Of a DNA stretch of 64,000 bases, positions 9,226 to 18,553 are shown piece by piece; the first letter of the stretch is position 1; every line of letters begins with the position of its first letter. Source of the DNA: Hymenobacter pini. GTDB lineage: Bacteria; Bacteroidota; Bacteroidia; Cytophagales; Hymenobacteraceae. The stretch spans positions 806,001 through 870,000 of the forward strand of contig NZ_JAIZZH010000002.1 in the NCBI RefSeq assembly GCF_020421205.1. The letters are read 5' to 3'. The notes beneath the pieces were generated by a model. It ran no database searches, was not told the origin of the DNA, and saw only the letters and a list, made by a program, of their open reading frames with translations. The translations under genes were made by a program, and so were the position numbers.

Positions 9226-10263
9226 CTATTGCCCCGCCGACTTAGCGCCGAGTTGGGCGAAGAAGTCCAGGTTCCAGCGGTCCAGCCACTCAATGGTGGG
9301 CTGCCCCTGCCGGAACTGAACCGGCAGCCACAAGTAGCGGCTATCCTTCAGGTCCTTGGGGTTCCACCGGTCGGCCAGGAAGATGAATGAGCCCGGCCGC
9401 CCCGGGGCCGGCAGCACGTAGGTTGACTGCCCCCCAAAGGTTTTCTGGGCATTGGGCCCGCGCATGGGGTCGCCCAGTTCCTGCCAGGGCCCGAACAGGG
9501 TATCGGCGACGTGCAGCGTGGCCTGGTTGGGGTCCCAGCCGGTGCAGCCGCTGGTGATGAGGTAATACTTGCCGCCGGTTTTGAACACGGCCGGAGCCTC
9601 GCGGTGGTTGCTGAACAGCAGGGTATCCTGCTTAGTGGCGGTCAGAAAATCATCCGAGAGCCGGGCAATGCGCAGGTCGTAGTTTTCCCGGGCCGAGTAG
9701 ATATGGTAGGCCCGGCCGTCATCGTCGAGGTACAGGCTCATGTCGCGCGACATGTGGCCGTTGGGCCGGAAGCTGCTCACGTAGCGGAAGGGGCCGGTGG
9801 GTTTGTCGGCCACGGCTACCCCGGCGCGGGCGGCACTGTAGCCCTTGCCCTTTAGCTCCAGGTGAAACCACATCACATACTTACCGGTCTTCTTATTGAA
9901 GAGTACCTTGGGCCGCTCCATCAGGCAGCCCTGCTCAATGTCGTGGCCGGGCTGGGTGCTGGGCTGCAGGGCCACGCCCTCGTAGCGCCAGTTGTAGAGG
10001 TCCCGGGAAGAGTACACCGTCACGCCTTCTTCCTGCTGCTGGGCGCGCTTCTCCCCGTACCAGTAGTACGTTTTGCCTACCCGCAGCACGCCGCCGCCGT
10101 GGGCGTTGATGAGGTTGCCGTCGGTATCGTGCCACTGCTCGCCGGGGCGAAAGGCCGTGTGTTTCACGTTGGCGCCGACAGCAACGGCGGGAGCAGCCGG
10201 AGCCTGGGCCAGGGCTACGCCGCTCCATAAACTCAGGCAAACGGCGGCTAGGTGGGTACGCAT
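9226..10263 (-). CDS. Glycoside hydrolase family 43 protein
   Basis: A 345-residue secreted enzyme with signal peptide MRTHLAAVCLSLWSGVALAQ. The start at 10263 is chosen because it begins the signal peptide; a start 39 bases upstream would add residues with no function. The N-terminal signature DTDGNLINAHGGGVLRVG plus YYWYGEK and the later EGCLMERPKVLFN and VMWFHL are characteristic of five-bladed propeller GH43 enzymes related to exo-beta-1,3-galactanases (subfamilies 24 and 34, from memory). It is the first gene of the minus-strand cluster and is divergent from the hybrid regulator. In context it probably trims a galactan backbone; arabinosidase or other GH43 specificity remains possible. 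Confidence 0.87.
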   Translation of the reverse strand: MRTHLAAVCLSLWSGVALAQAPAAPAVAVGANVKHTAFRPGEQWHDTDGNLINAHGGGVLRVGKTYYWYGEKRAQQQEEGVTVYSSRDLYNWRYEGVALQPSTQPGHDIEQGCLMERPKVLFNKKTGKYVMWFHLELKGKGYSAARAGVAVADKPTGPFRYVSSFRPNGHMSRDMSLYLDDDGRAYHIYSARENYDLRIARLSDDFLTATKQDTLLFSNHREAPAVFKTGGKYYLITSGCTGWDPNQATLHVADTLFGPWQELGDPMRGPNAQKTFGGQSTYVLPAPGRPGSFIFLADRWNPKDLKDSRYLWLPVQFRQGQPTIEWLDRWNLDFFAQLGAKSAGQ

Positions 10264-10615
10264 GGTGGCAGGGAGTAGTAAAACGCCAAACTCCTGTAGC
10301 AAAGAGCTATGCAGGCCGGCAGAACAAGTAGGCAGTTCGAGACTCTGGGAGCACCTGAGCCGCCTTGCTACCCTAAAAGTAGCCGGCCGCTTCCCCCGCG
10401 AATGGGGGGGATTTTAGGCGAATTAGGGGGGTGTATTTTGGCGTAGGCGCTTTCGGCCGCCGGGAGCTTCCTGGGCTGGTTGGCAGGGGGGAGTAATTCG
10501 CGGACAGAATGTTATTTTCGTAGCCACAGCTCCTCCGCAGGGCTTGTGCATTGGTCCGGACCGACTGCTTTGCTCTGGTTCCTTATTTCTTCTGCCGCCC
10601 CACCCCCACTCATTC
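10264..10615. other. Divergent promoter region between GH43 and the hybrid regulator
   Basis: This stretch separates two divergent genes and must carry both promoters. Candidate -7-like boxes on the plus strand are TATTTTG at about 10434 and TATTTTCG at about 10512; neither is a full TAnnTTTG match. No RNA gene or repeat is evident. Confidence 0.4.
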
Positions 10616-13600
10616 GTGACGTTCCCGCTTCCCACCAAATGGCCCCTTGCCGGCCCGCTACTTTGTCTGCTACTGCTCCTGCTGCCCGCGGCGGTATGGG
10701 CCCAGAACACGGCCCCGGAAGACTTCCGCTTTGAGCACCTCACCGTCGACCAGGGACTGTCGCACAGCGACGCCATGGCCGTGGCCCAGGACCGGTCGGG
10801 CTTTATTTGGGTGGGCACCAACCGGGGCCTCGACCGGTACGACGGCTACAACCTAAAGCAGTACGTGCTGCCCGTAAACCCGCGCAAAGGCGTTACGGCC
10901 AACCGCATCCAGGTGCTGCACGTGGCCCCCGATGGCCGGCTGTGGGCCGGTACCGAGCGGGCCGGCCTCAGCCGCTACGATGCCGCCGCCGACCAGCTGC
11001 TGAACCTCGACGAAACCACTGGCCCCGAGCGGCTGCGGCCCCTGCTGCAGAAGCTTGCCCGCGTCAGCGTTTCGGCGCTGGCCTCCGATAAGCGCGGCCG
11101 GCTGTGGATAGGCACTCAGAACGACGGGGTATTTGTGCTGACCTTCGACAAGCAGGGCGCCCTTACCGACCTTACCCAACTGGCTCCGCTCACGCCCTCG
11201 GCCCAGGACCAGCTGCAGGTAACCAGCCTGGCCGCCGACGTGGAGGGCAAGCTGTGGATTGGCACCCTGAACGGCGGCCTGCGGGTGGTGCGCCCGGAAA
11301 GCACCCGCCTCACGGCCGAAGCTACCGAGCTGACGGCCCCCGTACGGGCCCTGCACCTGGACCGCCGCGGCGACTTATGGGTGGGCACCGGTCAGCAGGT
11401 GTACTGGGTAGCCGCGGCCAACCGCCGCACCGTGCGCCGCCTCACCGAGCATCCCCAGAACCTCACGTATCCGCAGCTCCAGTCCTTGCTACTGGATTCG
11501 TTCGGGCGGCTGTGGGTGGGCACCATCTACGGGCTATATATCTGGGAGGCCGGGGCCGTTACGGGCACTACCCCGCCCCTGCGCCCGGCTCCGCCTACCC
11601 TGCTGCTACCCGAGGACGGGGAGCCGTTCAAGATCAACTCAGAGCGCGTCCACCAGATTTTTGAGGACCGCAACCAGATTGTATGGCTGTGCGCCTCGGC
11701 GGGCGGCCTCAATAAAGTGGACCTGCGGCAGAAGCCCTTCGGGCGGTTGCGGCGGCAGTTGGGCGGGCAGTCATCGTTGTCCAATAACTACGTAAACACG
11801 CTGTATAAGGAAGAGGCGCGGAATATCCTCTGGTTTGGCACCCGCAACGGCGTAGCCGCCTACGACCTGACCCGGCGCACGTTCCGCAACTACCTCAACC
11901 AGGAGAAAAACAGCACCACCCGCGGGGTCGATGTGGCCAATATTTTCCAGAGCAGCAACGGCACGCTCTGGTTTGGCACCCGGGGCTACGGCCTGGCCAG
12001 CCTAGTGCGGCGGGGCGGCCAAGATAAGCTCACCACCATGCGCCTGCTACCCAACGGCACCGACCTGGGCCGGGCCGGGGTGGAAAGCATGGCCGAGGAC
12101 CGGTTTGGCACGCTGTGGGTGGGCACGTTCACCTCGGGCCTGGTGCGCCTCACCCCCGAGGGTAAAGTACTGAGCACCTACCGCGCCGGCAAAACCGGCC
12201 TGCCCACCAACCACTTCACCTATCTGCTCTACGACCGGCAGCGCGACGTGCTGTGGGCCAGCACCACCGATGCGGGCCTGCTGAAGCTGCGCCCCACCGC
12301 CGACTCGCTGCAGGTGCTGCGCCAGTTCCGCACCGACCCCACCGGCCGTACCAAGGGCCTCACCGTAAACTACGTGTGGCCGCTGCTGCTCGACCGGGAA
12401 GAAAACCTGTGGATGGGCACCATCGGTGGGGGTCTGCACCGCCTCAGCACCGATGCTCAAGGCCGAGAAACCGTGCAGAGCTACCGCAAATACCTGCCCG
12501 AAACCGACGTAGAGAGCATTCTGGCTGATGACGAGGGCCACCTCTGGATTGGGGGCACCGGCCTGTACCGCTTCACGCCCGGCACCCGCCAGTACCTGCG
12601 CTACGACGTGGCGGATGGTCTACAGAGCAACGCCTTCAAGATTGGCTCGGCGGCCCGGTCCCAGGATGGCACTTTGTATTTCGGCGGTGTCAACGGCATC
12701 AGCTACTTCCAGCCCCACACTATTCAACCCAACCCCTACCCGCCCGTGGTGCAGATTACGGGCCTGCGCATTGCCAACCAGCCGGTGGCTGTGGGCCAGG
12801 AGTTCAACGGCCGCGTGGTGCTGCAGCAGCCGCTTTCCAAGCCGCAAACCGTCACCATCAAGGCCTCGGAAAACGACTTTTCGGTGGAGTTTGTGGGACT
12901 GAACTACGCCAACCCCCAGAAAAACCGCTACGCTTACCGGCTGGTGGGTTACAACCAGAACTGGGTGTACCCCGTCAGCGGGCAGCGTACGGCTTCCTTT
13001 GCCAACCTGCCGGCCGGGCACTACACCTTCGAGGTGAAAGCCAGCAACGGGGAGGGCGTGTGGTCGAAACAGGTGGCGGCTATGCAGTTTGATGTGCGCG
13101 CGCCCTGGTACAAAACTTGGTGGGCCTACGTGCTCTATGGGGTAGTTGTAGTGGGCGGCGTGCTGCTGTACCGTCGCAACGAGATGGCCCAGCAGGAGCT
13201 GCAGAACCGCCTGGCGCTGGAGCAGTTCCAGAAGCAGAAGGAGAAAGAAGTAACCGACCTGAAGCTGGGCTTCTTCACCAACGTCTCGCACGAGCTACGC
13301 ACCCCGCTCACGCTCATTCTGGGGCCCATGGAGGAGATTATGCGCAGCACCGGCCCGGTGCAGGACTTGCGCGGCAAGGTGAACCTGATGCACCAGCAGG
13401 CCCGCAAGCTGCTGGAACTGGTGAATCAGCTGCTGGACTTCCGCAAGGTGGAAACCGGCAACGTGCCCCTGCGCGCCGTGCCCGGCGACGTTACCCGCTT
13501 CCTGACCGACATCTACGCCATTTTCCGGCTGAAAGCCCAGGAGCGGGCCGTGCAGTACGTGCTGGACGTGCCCAGTGAGCCGGTGCAGCTGTACTTCGAC

Positions 13601-14893
13601 CGAAGCAAGCTGGAAATCATCCTCACCAACCTGCTGGCCAACGCCTTCAAGTACACCCGCGACAAAGGCCGGGTGGAGCTGTCGGCCACCATCATTGGCA
13701 GCCCCGGCGGGGAGGCCGTGTACACCGGCGAGCAGCTCACGGGCAACTACCTCAAAATCAACGTCAGCGACACGGGCGTGGGCATCAAGGCCAATGAGCT
13801 GGAGCGCATCTTCGACCCCTACTACCAGGCCTCGCACACCAACACCCTGCGCATGACGGGTACCGGCATTGGCCTCTCGCTGGCCCGGCAGTTTGCCGAG
13901 CGCCACGGCGGGCAGCTCACTGTGGCCAGCACCGTAGATGTGGGCACGTCCTTCGAGCTGCGCCTGCCGTTTGGCCAGCAGCACCTGCGCCCCGAGGATA
14001 TTCAGCCCGATACCGACGAGGCCACGCCCGTGCAAATCGACGAGGAGCAGCTGCTCACGCCGCTGGAAGAAACCGACCTGCCGGCCTCGGCCCCGGTGCA
14101 TGCGGGCCCGCCCCGCCTGCTGGTGGTGGAAGACAACGACGAGGTACGACAGTATCTGCAGCAGCTGTTCGAGGGTGACTATATAGTGAGCACCGCCGAG
14201 GACGGCCTAGTGGGCTGGGACAAAGCCTTGCACCAGCTGCCCGACCTGATTATCTCGGACGTGATGATGCCTCGCAGCGACGGGTTGGAGCTGTGCCAGC
14301 GCGTGAAGCAGCACCCCAAAACGGCCCACATTCCGGTGCTGCTGCTCACGGCCCGCACCGCCGAAACCCACCAGTTGGAGGGCTTAGGCATGGGGGCCGA
14401 TGATTACATGAACAAGCCCTTCAACCCCACGCTATTGCAGGCCAAGGCTGAAACTATGCTCCGCAACCGTCGCAAGCTGCACGAGTTCTACCAGCGGCAG
14501 ATTTTGCTGGAGCCCACCGAAATTGTGGTGGCCGATGCCGACCGGGAGTTCCTGGAATCAGCTATGGCCATTGTAGAGCAGAACCTGGAAAACCCGGAGT
14601 TCAGCGTGCAGGTGCTGGTGCGCGAAATTGGCATGAGTCAATCGGTGCTATACCGGCGCATCAAGAGCATCACGGGCCAAACGGTTATCGAGTTTATCCG
14701 GGACGTGCGCATGAAGCGAGCTGCCCAGCTGCTGGCCCACACCCAGATGCGCGTGTCGGAAGTGGCCTTCCAGGTGGGCATCGAGAATGCCAAGTACTTC
14801 CGCACCACCTTCCAGAAGATTTTCGGCGTGGCCCCGTCGGAGTACGCCAAGCAGCACCGCCAGCGCCGCGAACCAGCCTCTCCCACCGAGTAG
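10544..14893 (+). CDS. Hybrid two-component system sensor kinase/response regulator (HTCS)
   Basis: A one-protein two-component regulator of about 1449 residues that senses periplasmic oligosaccharides and controls polysaccharide loci. Domains in order: signal peptide, two seven-bladed Reg_prop propellers (repeats such as GRLWIGTQNDGVF and FGRLWVGTIYGLY) about 45-720, Y_Y_Y domain about 770-840, membrane segment WWAYVLYGVVVVGGVLLY about 855-875, HisKA with phospho-acceptor His in NVSHELRTPLTLILGP near 917, HATPase (DTGVGI near 1077, GTGIGLSLARQF near 1106), receiver with Asp in IISDVMMPRSDG near 1240, and AraC-type HTH at 1345-1440. A GTG at 10616 begins a cleaner signal peptide (TFPLPTKWPLAGPLLCLL...) and may be the true start. 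It is divergent from GH43-SusCD, its probable target. Confidence 0.96.
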   Translation: MCIGPDRLLCSGSLFLLPPHPHSFVTFPLPTKWPLAGPLLCLLLLLLPAAVWAQNTAPEDFRFEHLTVDQGLSHSDAMAVAQDRSGFIWVGTNRGLDRYDGYNLKQYVLPVNPRKGVTANRIQVLHVAPDGRLWAGTERAGLSRYDAAADQLLNLDETTGPERLRPLLQKLARVSVSALASDKRGRLWIGTQNDGVFVLTFDKQGALTDLTQLAPLTPSAQDQLQVTSLAADVEGKLWIGTLNGGLRVVRPESTRLTAEATELTAPVRALHLDRRGDLWVGTGQQVYWVAAANRRTVRRLTEHPQNLTYPQLQSLLLDSFGRLWVGTIYGLYIWEAGAVTGTTPPLRPAPPTLLLPEDGEPFKINSERVHQIFEDRNQIVWLCASAGGLNKVDLRQKPFGRLRRQLGGQSSLSNNYVNTLYKEEARNILWFGTRNGVAAYDLTRRTFRNYLNQEKNSTTRGVDVANIFQSSNGTLWFGTRGYGLASLVRRGGQDKLTTMRLLPNGTDLGRAGVESMAEDRFGTLWVGTFTSGLVRLTPEGKVLSTYRAGKTGLPTNHFTYLLYDRQRDVLWASTTDAGLLKLRPTADSLQVLRQFRTDPTGRTKGLTVNYVWPLLLDREENLWMGTIGGGLHRLSTDAQGRETVQSYRKYLPETDVESILADDEGHLWIGGTGLYRFTPGTRQYLRYDVADGLQSNAFKIGSAARSQDGTLYFGGVNGISYFQPHTIQPNPYPPVVQITGLRIANQPVAVGQEFNGRVVLQQPLSKPQTVTIKASENDFSVEFVGLNYANPQKNRYAYRLVGYNQNWVYPVSGQRTASFANLPAGHYTFEVKASNGEGVWSKQVAAMQFDVRAPWYKTWWAYVLYGVVVVGGVLLYRRNEMAQQELQNRLALEQFQKQKEKEVTDLKLGFFTNVSHELRTPLTLILGPMEEIMRSTGPVQDLRGKVNLMHQQARKLLELVNQLLDFRKVETGNVPLRAVPGDVTRFLTDIYAIFRLKAQERAVQYVLDVPSEPVQLYFDRSKLEIILTNLLANAFKYTRDKGRVELSATIIGSPGGEAVYTGEQLTGNYLKINVSDTGVGIKANELERIFDPYYQASHTNTLRMTGTGIGLSLARQFAERHGGQLTVASTVDVGTSFELRLPFGQQHLRPEDIQPDTDEATPVQIDEEQLLTPLEETDLPASAPVHAGPPRLLVVEDNDEVRQYLQQLFEGDYIVSTAEDGLVGWDKALHQLPDLIISDVMMPRSDGLELCQRVKQHPKTAHIPVLLLTARTAETHQLEGLGMGADDYMNKPFNPTLLQAKAETMLRNRRKLHEFYQRQILLEPTEIVVADADREFLESAMAIVEQNLENPEFSVQVLVREIGMSQSVLYRRIKSITGQTVIEFIRDVRMKRAAQLLAHTQMRVSEVAFQVGIENAKYFRTTFQKIFGVAPSEYAKQHRQRREPASPTE

Positions 14894-14948
14894 TATACAC
14901 AAGGAGTTTCTACTCGGCGGGGAAGGCTGGTTTGCGGTTAGTTAGCGT

Positions 14949-15920
14949 TTACTTTGCAGAAGCCTCGGCGGGTATGGATTGGGGTTGGGCGGCGGGTTGC
15001 TGCAGGAAACTCAGCACCAGTTCCAGCACCTTGGCCGGCTTCTCCTCAAACATATAGTGCCCACTATCAAGAATCCCAACTACCTCTACATTCTCCGCCA
15101 TGTATGGCAGGCTCATGCGCAGGTAGCCGTACGATACGCAGCTCCCGATGCCCAGCACCGGCATGGTGAGGCGGCTGTACGTGGCGGCATCGGCAATATC
15201 CTGGTTGAAGGCCTGGTACCAAGCGTTGGCCGCGCGGATGCTCTCGGGCTGGTCGTAGTGGGCGGCGTACACCGCCCGCTCGAACTCCGACATGTGGCTG
15301 TCGTCGAGCATCACGTAGGGGAACAGGTAGTCCAGCAGGTAGCGGAACCGCCCGGTCAGCAGCTGCTCCGGCAAGTGCTTCACCTGGTTCAGAGCCATCC
15401 ACCACGCGTACGGCTGCTGCCCGTCCATTTTCTCCCCGAACGCGCCGGGGCTAGGCAGCAACGGCATTTGTCGCATCCCTTCGCTGGGGTGAGCCCCATC
15501 GGCCAGAATTAATTTCTCAGTAGCCTCCGGGTAATTGAACCCGAAGCTGGCGGCCACCATGCCGCCAATATCGTGGCCTAGCAGCGAGGCCCTGGTAATG
15601 CCTAGGTGGCGTAGCAGCCCGTGCACGTCCTGGGCCATCGTTTTTTTATCGTAGCCGGTGGCCGGCTTGTCTGAGCTGCCCATGCCCCGGATATCAAGGA
15701 TGATGACGCGGTGGTGCCGGGCCAGCTCGGCGGCAACGGGGTGGTAGGAATACCAGGTTTGGGGCCAGCCCGGCAGGCATACCAGCACCGGGCCCTGGCC
15801 GCCCTCCACGTAGTGCAGCCGCACCCCGTTCACGGTGGCGTAGTGGTTGGTGAAGCCGGGTAGTTGTTTGATCAGTTCCTCATCGGAGTAGGCCGCGGGA
15901 ATGGCAGAAAGCGTGTGCAT
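14949..15920 (-). CDS. Alpha/beta hydrolase, epoxide hydrolase-like
   Basis: A 323-residue cytoplasmic alpha/beta-fold hydrolase. The nucleophile elbow is GHDIGG with Asp117, so it belongs with the epoxide hydrolase/haloacid dehalogenase branch rather than the serine esterases. The oxyanion-hole segment reads LPGWPQTWYSYH, with Pro instead of the usual His before Gly. The strand VIILDIRGMGSSDKP and the C-terminal DSGHYMFEEKP (catalytic His) complete the expected pattern. It lies 132 bases downstream of an AraC-family regulator on the same strand, which may control it. The natural substrate cannot be read from the sequence. Confidence 0.85.
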   Translation of the reverse strand: MHTLSAIPAAYSDEELIKQLPGFTNHYATVNGVRLHYVEGGQGPVLVCLPGWPQTWYSYHPVAAELARHHRVIILDIRGMGSSDKPATGYDKKTMAQDVHGLLRHLGITRASLLGHDIGGMVAASFGFNYPEATEKLILADGAHPSEGMRQMPLLPSPGAFGEKMDGQQPYAWWMALNQVKHLPEQLLTGRFRYLLDYLFPYVMLDDSHMSEFERAVYAAHYDQPESIRAANAWYQAFNQDIADAATYSRLTMPVLGIGSCVSYGYLRMSLPYMAENVEVVGILDSGHYMFEEKPAKVLELVLSFLQQPAAQPQSIPAEASAK

Positions 15921-16052
15921 GTACTTGTATATGAGGGTGAATCCGCTGCCAACCGGAGGCAGCCGGAACTACCCCAAAGGTCAGCGGCGGCCCCGCGGCA
16001 CCACGCCCAATTCTTGCGCACTACTTGTCGATTCTTGCTCTTTTAGATTGCT

Positions 16053-16931
16053 CTACCCCCGCTGGTACGCCCGGGGGCTCTGGCCCACGGCCCGCTTGAA
16101 GGCCGCCGCAAAGTGCGCCGGCGAGGCAAAGCCCAGCGCATCGCCAATGGCCGCTACCGGCAGCGCGCCGGCCCGCAGCAACTCCCGGGCCCGCCGGATT
16201 TTCCACTCCAGCACGTATTGGTAGGGCGAGCGGCCGGTGGTGTGCTTGAAGCGCCGGGCGAAGTGAAACACGCTCAGGTTGGCCAGTTCCGCCAGCACCT
16301 CCAGCCGAACGGGTTGCTCGGCGTGGGCTTCCAGGTAGTCGTCCAGCCGGGCCAGCACCGCGGCGGGCAGCCCAGTCACGGCTTTGCCAGCCAGCTGCCG
16401 CTCAAACGAAGCGTAGTGCTGGATAAGATGGTAGCTGAAAGCGGTTATCAGCGACTCGGCGTAGAGCTGCCCCAGCGCGTGCGGTTGGCTGGCCGCCGTC
16501 AGCAAACTCACGCCCACCTGGGCCAGCAATCCATCCTCGCACCGAAACCGCTCGTGCAGGGAAAAATACCGGAGGTCCAGGTCGCGGCGGGCCCGGGTTT
16601 CCAAGGCGGCGGCATCCAGATTCACCTGCACAATGTCCACCGGTCCGTCCCAGCCGAAAGCCCCGTATTCGCCACCCGGGTAGATGCCCACATCCCCGCT
16701 CCGAAACTGGTCGACCTCTAACCGGGGTCCGGTCTGGCGGCTGTTGATGATGGGCTCGTTGCCCTGGTGTATCAGCACGAGGTGCTGCTCGTGGGCGTGG
16801 GCCGGCAGCGTCATGGCCTCCAGCTGAAACCGCTCCACCCGCACTCCCGGCCAGGCCAGCTCCGCACTGTTGACCAGCGCCGGGCGCTCATATAGCTCTG
16901 AGGTGTAGGTGTAGCGAGATGGTGCCTGCAT
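16053..16931 (-). CDS. AraC family transcriptional regulator
   Basis: A 292-residue regulator with an N-terminal cupin-like sensing domain (about 25-150; LPAHAHEQHLVLIHQGNE) and a C-terminal pair of helix-turn-helix motifs (about 190-290; LSVFHFARRFKHTTGRSPYQ and ALGFASPAHFAAAFKRAVG). Its effector is unknown. It precedes the alpha/beta hydrolase on the same strand and faces away from the DUF2264 gene at 17261. The AraC fold name does not mean it senses arabinose. Confidence 0.9.
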   Translation of the reverse strand: MQAPSRYTYTSELYERPALVNSAELAWPGVRVERFQLEAMTLPAHAHEQHLVLIHQGNEPIINSRQTGPRLEVDQFRSGDVGIYPGGEYGAFGWDGPVDIVQVNLDAAALETRARRDLDLRYFSLHERFRCEDGLLAQVGVSLLTAASQPHALGQLYAESLITAFSYHLIQHYASFERQLAGKAVTGLPAAVLARLDDYLEAHAEQPVRLEVLAELANLSVFHFARRFKHTTGRSPYQYVLEWKIRRARELLRAGALPVAAIGDALGFASPAHFAAAFKRAVGQSPRAYQRG

Positions 16932-17260
16932 GATGCAAGTAACGGCGAAAGGCTGAAAATGATGGGGCGAAAGTCAGCCACTGGAAGCAGGCGCTACTTC
17001 AACGTCCGACTAACCCATGAGCTGCCCCAGCCACTGTATGTTCCTTCGCAATCTGTATTCACCGGCTCGTGCCGGCCTGATAAACTGACGATTACCTGTA
17101 ACGGCGTGCTCTTGCAGGAAAAGGGCTTACAGGCTACCGACGAATCTACCCCTGCACTTTCCTTAAAAAAGCCCCCGGTTCCGGGGGCTGCGTCTGCTAC
17201 TATTGCTAGTGAATTTGTGGGTTCTTTGGATCAAGTAGTCCACTGACCGATTAACTGGGT
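16932..17260. other. Intergenic region with an orphan minus-strand terminator
   Basis: 329 bases between divergent genes. Apart from the hairpin at 17165-17190 I see no gene or strong promoter box. The sequence is less GC-rich than its surroundings. Confidence 0.5.
17165..17190 (-). terminator. Orphan terminator hairpin, minus strand
   Basis: The stem GCCCCCGG / CCGGGGGC with a 2-base loop is followed on the minus strand by TTTTTT. The next gene on that side (17261 onward) is on the plus strand, so no annotated transcript ends here. It may stop antisense transcription or end an unseen small RNA. Confidence 0.6.
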
Positions 17261-18502
17261 ATGCAACGACGTTCTTTCCTCACGGGTCTGGGAGCCGGAG
17301 TCTCGGTGCTGGCATTGCCGACGGCCGTTGCCGCTGCCGCTACCCTGTCCCCCGCCCCCAAACCCACCGACCGGGACTACTGGGTAGCTACGCTGCTGCG
17401 GGTGGCCGAACCGGTACTGACGGCCACCGCCCAGAACCAGCTGCGGGCCACCATGCCCGTGGAAACCGCCCCCGGTCATGAAGCCGGCCGCCGCCAGGTA
17501 ACGCACCTGGAAGCCCTGGGCCGTACCCTGGCCGGCCTGGCCCCTTGGCTGGAGCTGGCCGACGTGCCCGCTGCGGAACGAGCCCAACAGCAGCGCTGCG
17601 CCGAGCTGGCCCGCCAGGCCGTTGCCAACGCCGTGAACCCGCAGGCTGCTGATTTCATGAACTTCACCCAGGGCGGACAGCCGGTGGTAGATGCCGCCTT
17701 TCTGGCCCACGCCCTGCTGCGGGCCCCTACCCAACTCTGGGAAAAGCTGCCCGAAACCACCAGGCAACAGCTCACGGCAGCCCTCCAGAGCACCCGTGTT
17801 ATCAAGCCTTACTACAGCAATTGGCTCCTGTTCAGCGCCATAATTGAGGCCGCGCTGCTCCGTTTTACCGGCACCGGCGACCTGATGCGCATGGATTACG
17901 CCATCAAAGAGCACCAAACCTGGTACAAGGGTGACGGTACCTACGGCGACGGGCCCGACTACCACTGGGACTACTACAACAGCTACGTGATTCAGCCCAT
18001 GCTGCTGGACGTGGTAGGCACGCTGGTGGCCGCGGGCAAGGAGAACAAGGAGCTGCTGGAGAAGCTGCAGGCCCGGGCCCGGCGCTATGCCGCCGTGCAG
18101 GAGCGCCTCATTGCCCCCGATGGCTCGTTTGCCGCCTTCGGCCGCTCCCTGGCTTACCGCTGCGGGGCTTTCCAACATTTGGCGCAGGCCTCGTTGCAGA
18201 AGCTGCTGCCCGAGGAGTTGCCGGCCGGGCAGGTGCGCAACGCCCTCACGGCCGTTATCCGCCGCACCCTGGAGGCCAAAGGTACTTTTGATGCGAAGGG
18301 CTGGCTGCAGATTGGGCTGTGCGGGCACCAGCCCGGTATCGGGGAGCAGTACATTTCCACGGGCAGCCTCTACCTCTGCACCACGGCGTTTCTGCCCCTG
18401 GGCCTGCCCGCCACCGATGCCTTCTGGAGCAGCCCGGCCCAACCCTGGACGGCCCAGCGCATCTGGTCGGGGCAGGACGTCAAAACCGACCACGCCTCCT
18501 AA
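17261..18502 (+). CDS. DUF2264 domain-containing protein with Tat-type signal
   Basis: A 413-residue DUF2264 protein. The N-terminus MQRRSFLTGLGAGVSVLALP has the twin-arginine motif RRSFL and an Ala-rich cleavage region, so it is predicted to be exported folded by the Tat system. The core shows motifs shared with the other DUF2264 protein of this window: SNWLLFSAIIEAALL, DYAIKEHQTWYKGDGTYGDG and YYNSYVIQPMLLDV. It is shorter than the paralogue at 2022-4064, keeping only the catalytic-like barrel. It starts a plus-strand series with DUF4861, galK and galT, suggesting a role in processing a galactose-containing glycan. Enzymatic activity is inferred from family association only. Confidence 0.87.
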   Translation: MQRRSFLTGLGAGVSVLALPTAVAAAATLSPAPKPTDRDYWVATLLRVAEPVLTATAQNQLRATMPVETAPGHEAGRRQVTHLEALGRTLAGLAPWLELADVPAAERAQQQRCAELARQAVANAVNPQAADFMNFTQGGQPVVDAAFLAHALLRAPTQLWEKLPETTRQQLTAALQSTRVIKPYYSNWLLFSAIIEAALLRFTGTGDLMRMDYAIKEHQTWYKGDGTYGDGPDYHWDYYNSYVIQPMLLDVVGTLVAAGKENKELLEKLQARARRYAAVQERLIAPDGSFAAFGRSLAYRCGAFQHLAQASLQKLLPEELPAGQVRNALTAVIRRTLEAKGTFDAKGWLQIGLCGHQPGIGEQYISTGSLYLCTTAFLPLGLPATDAFWSSPAQPWTAQRIWSGQDVKTDHAS

Positions 18503-18553
18503 CGCCCACCTTTGGCTGTCTACCCGGCAGCCGAACCTAATCTGCTTTTCCCG

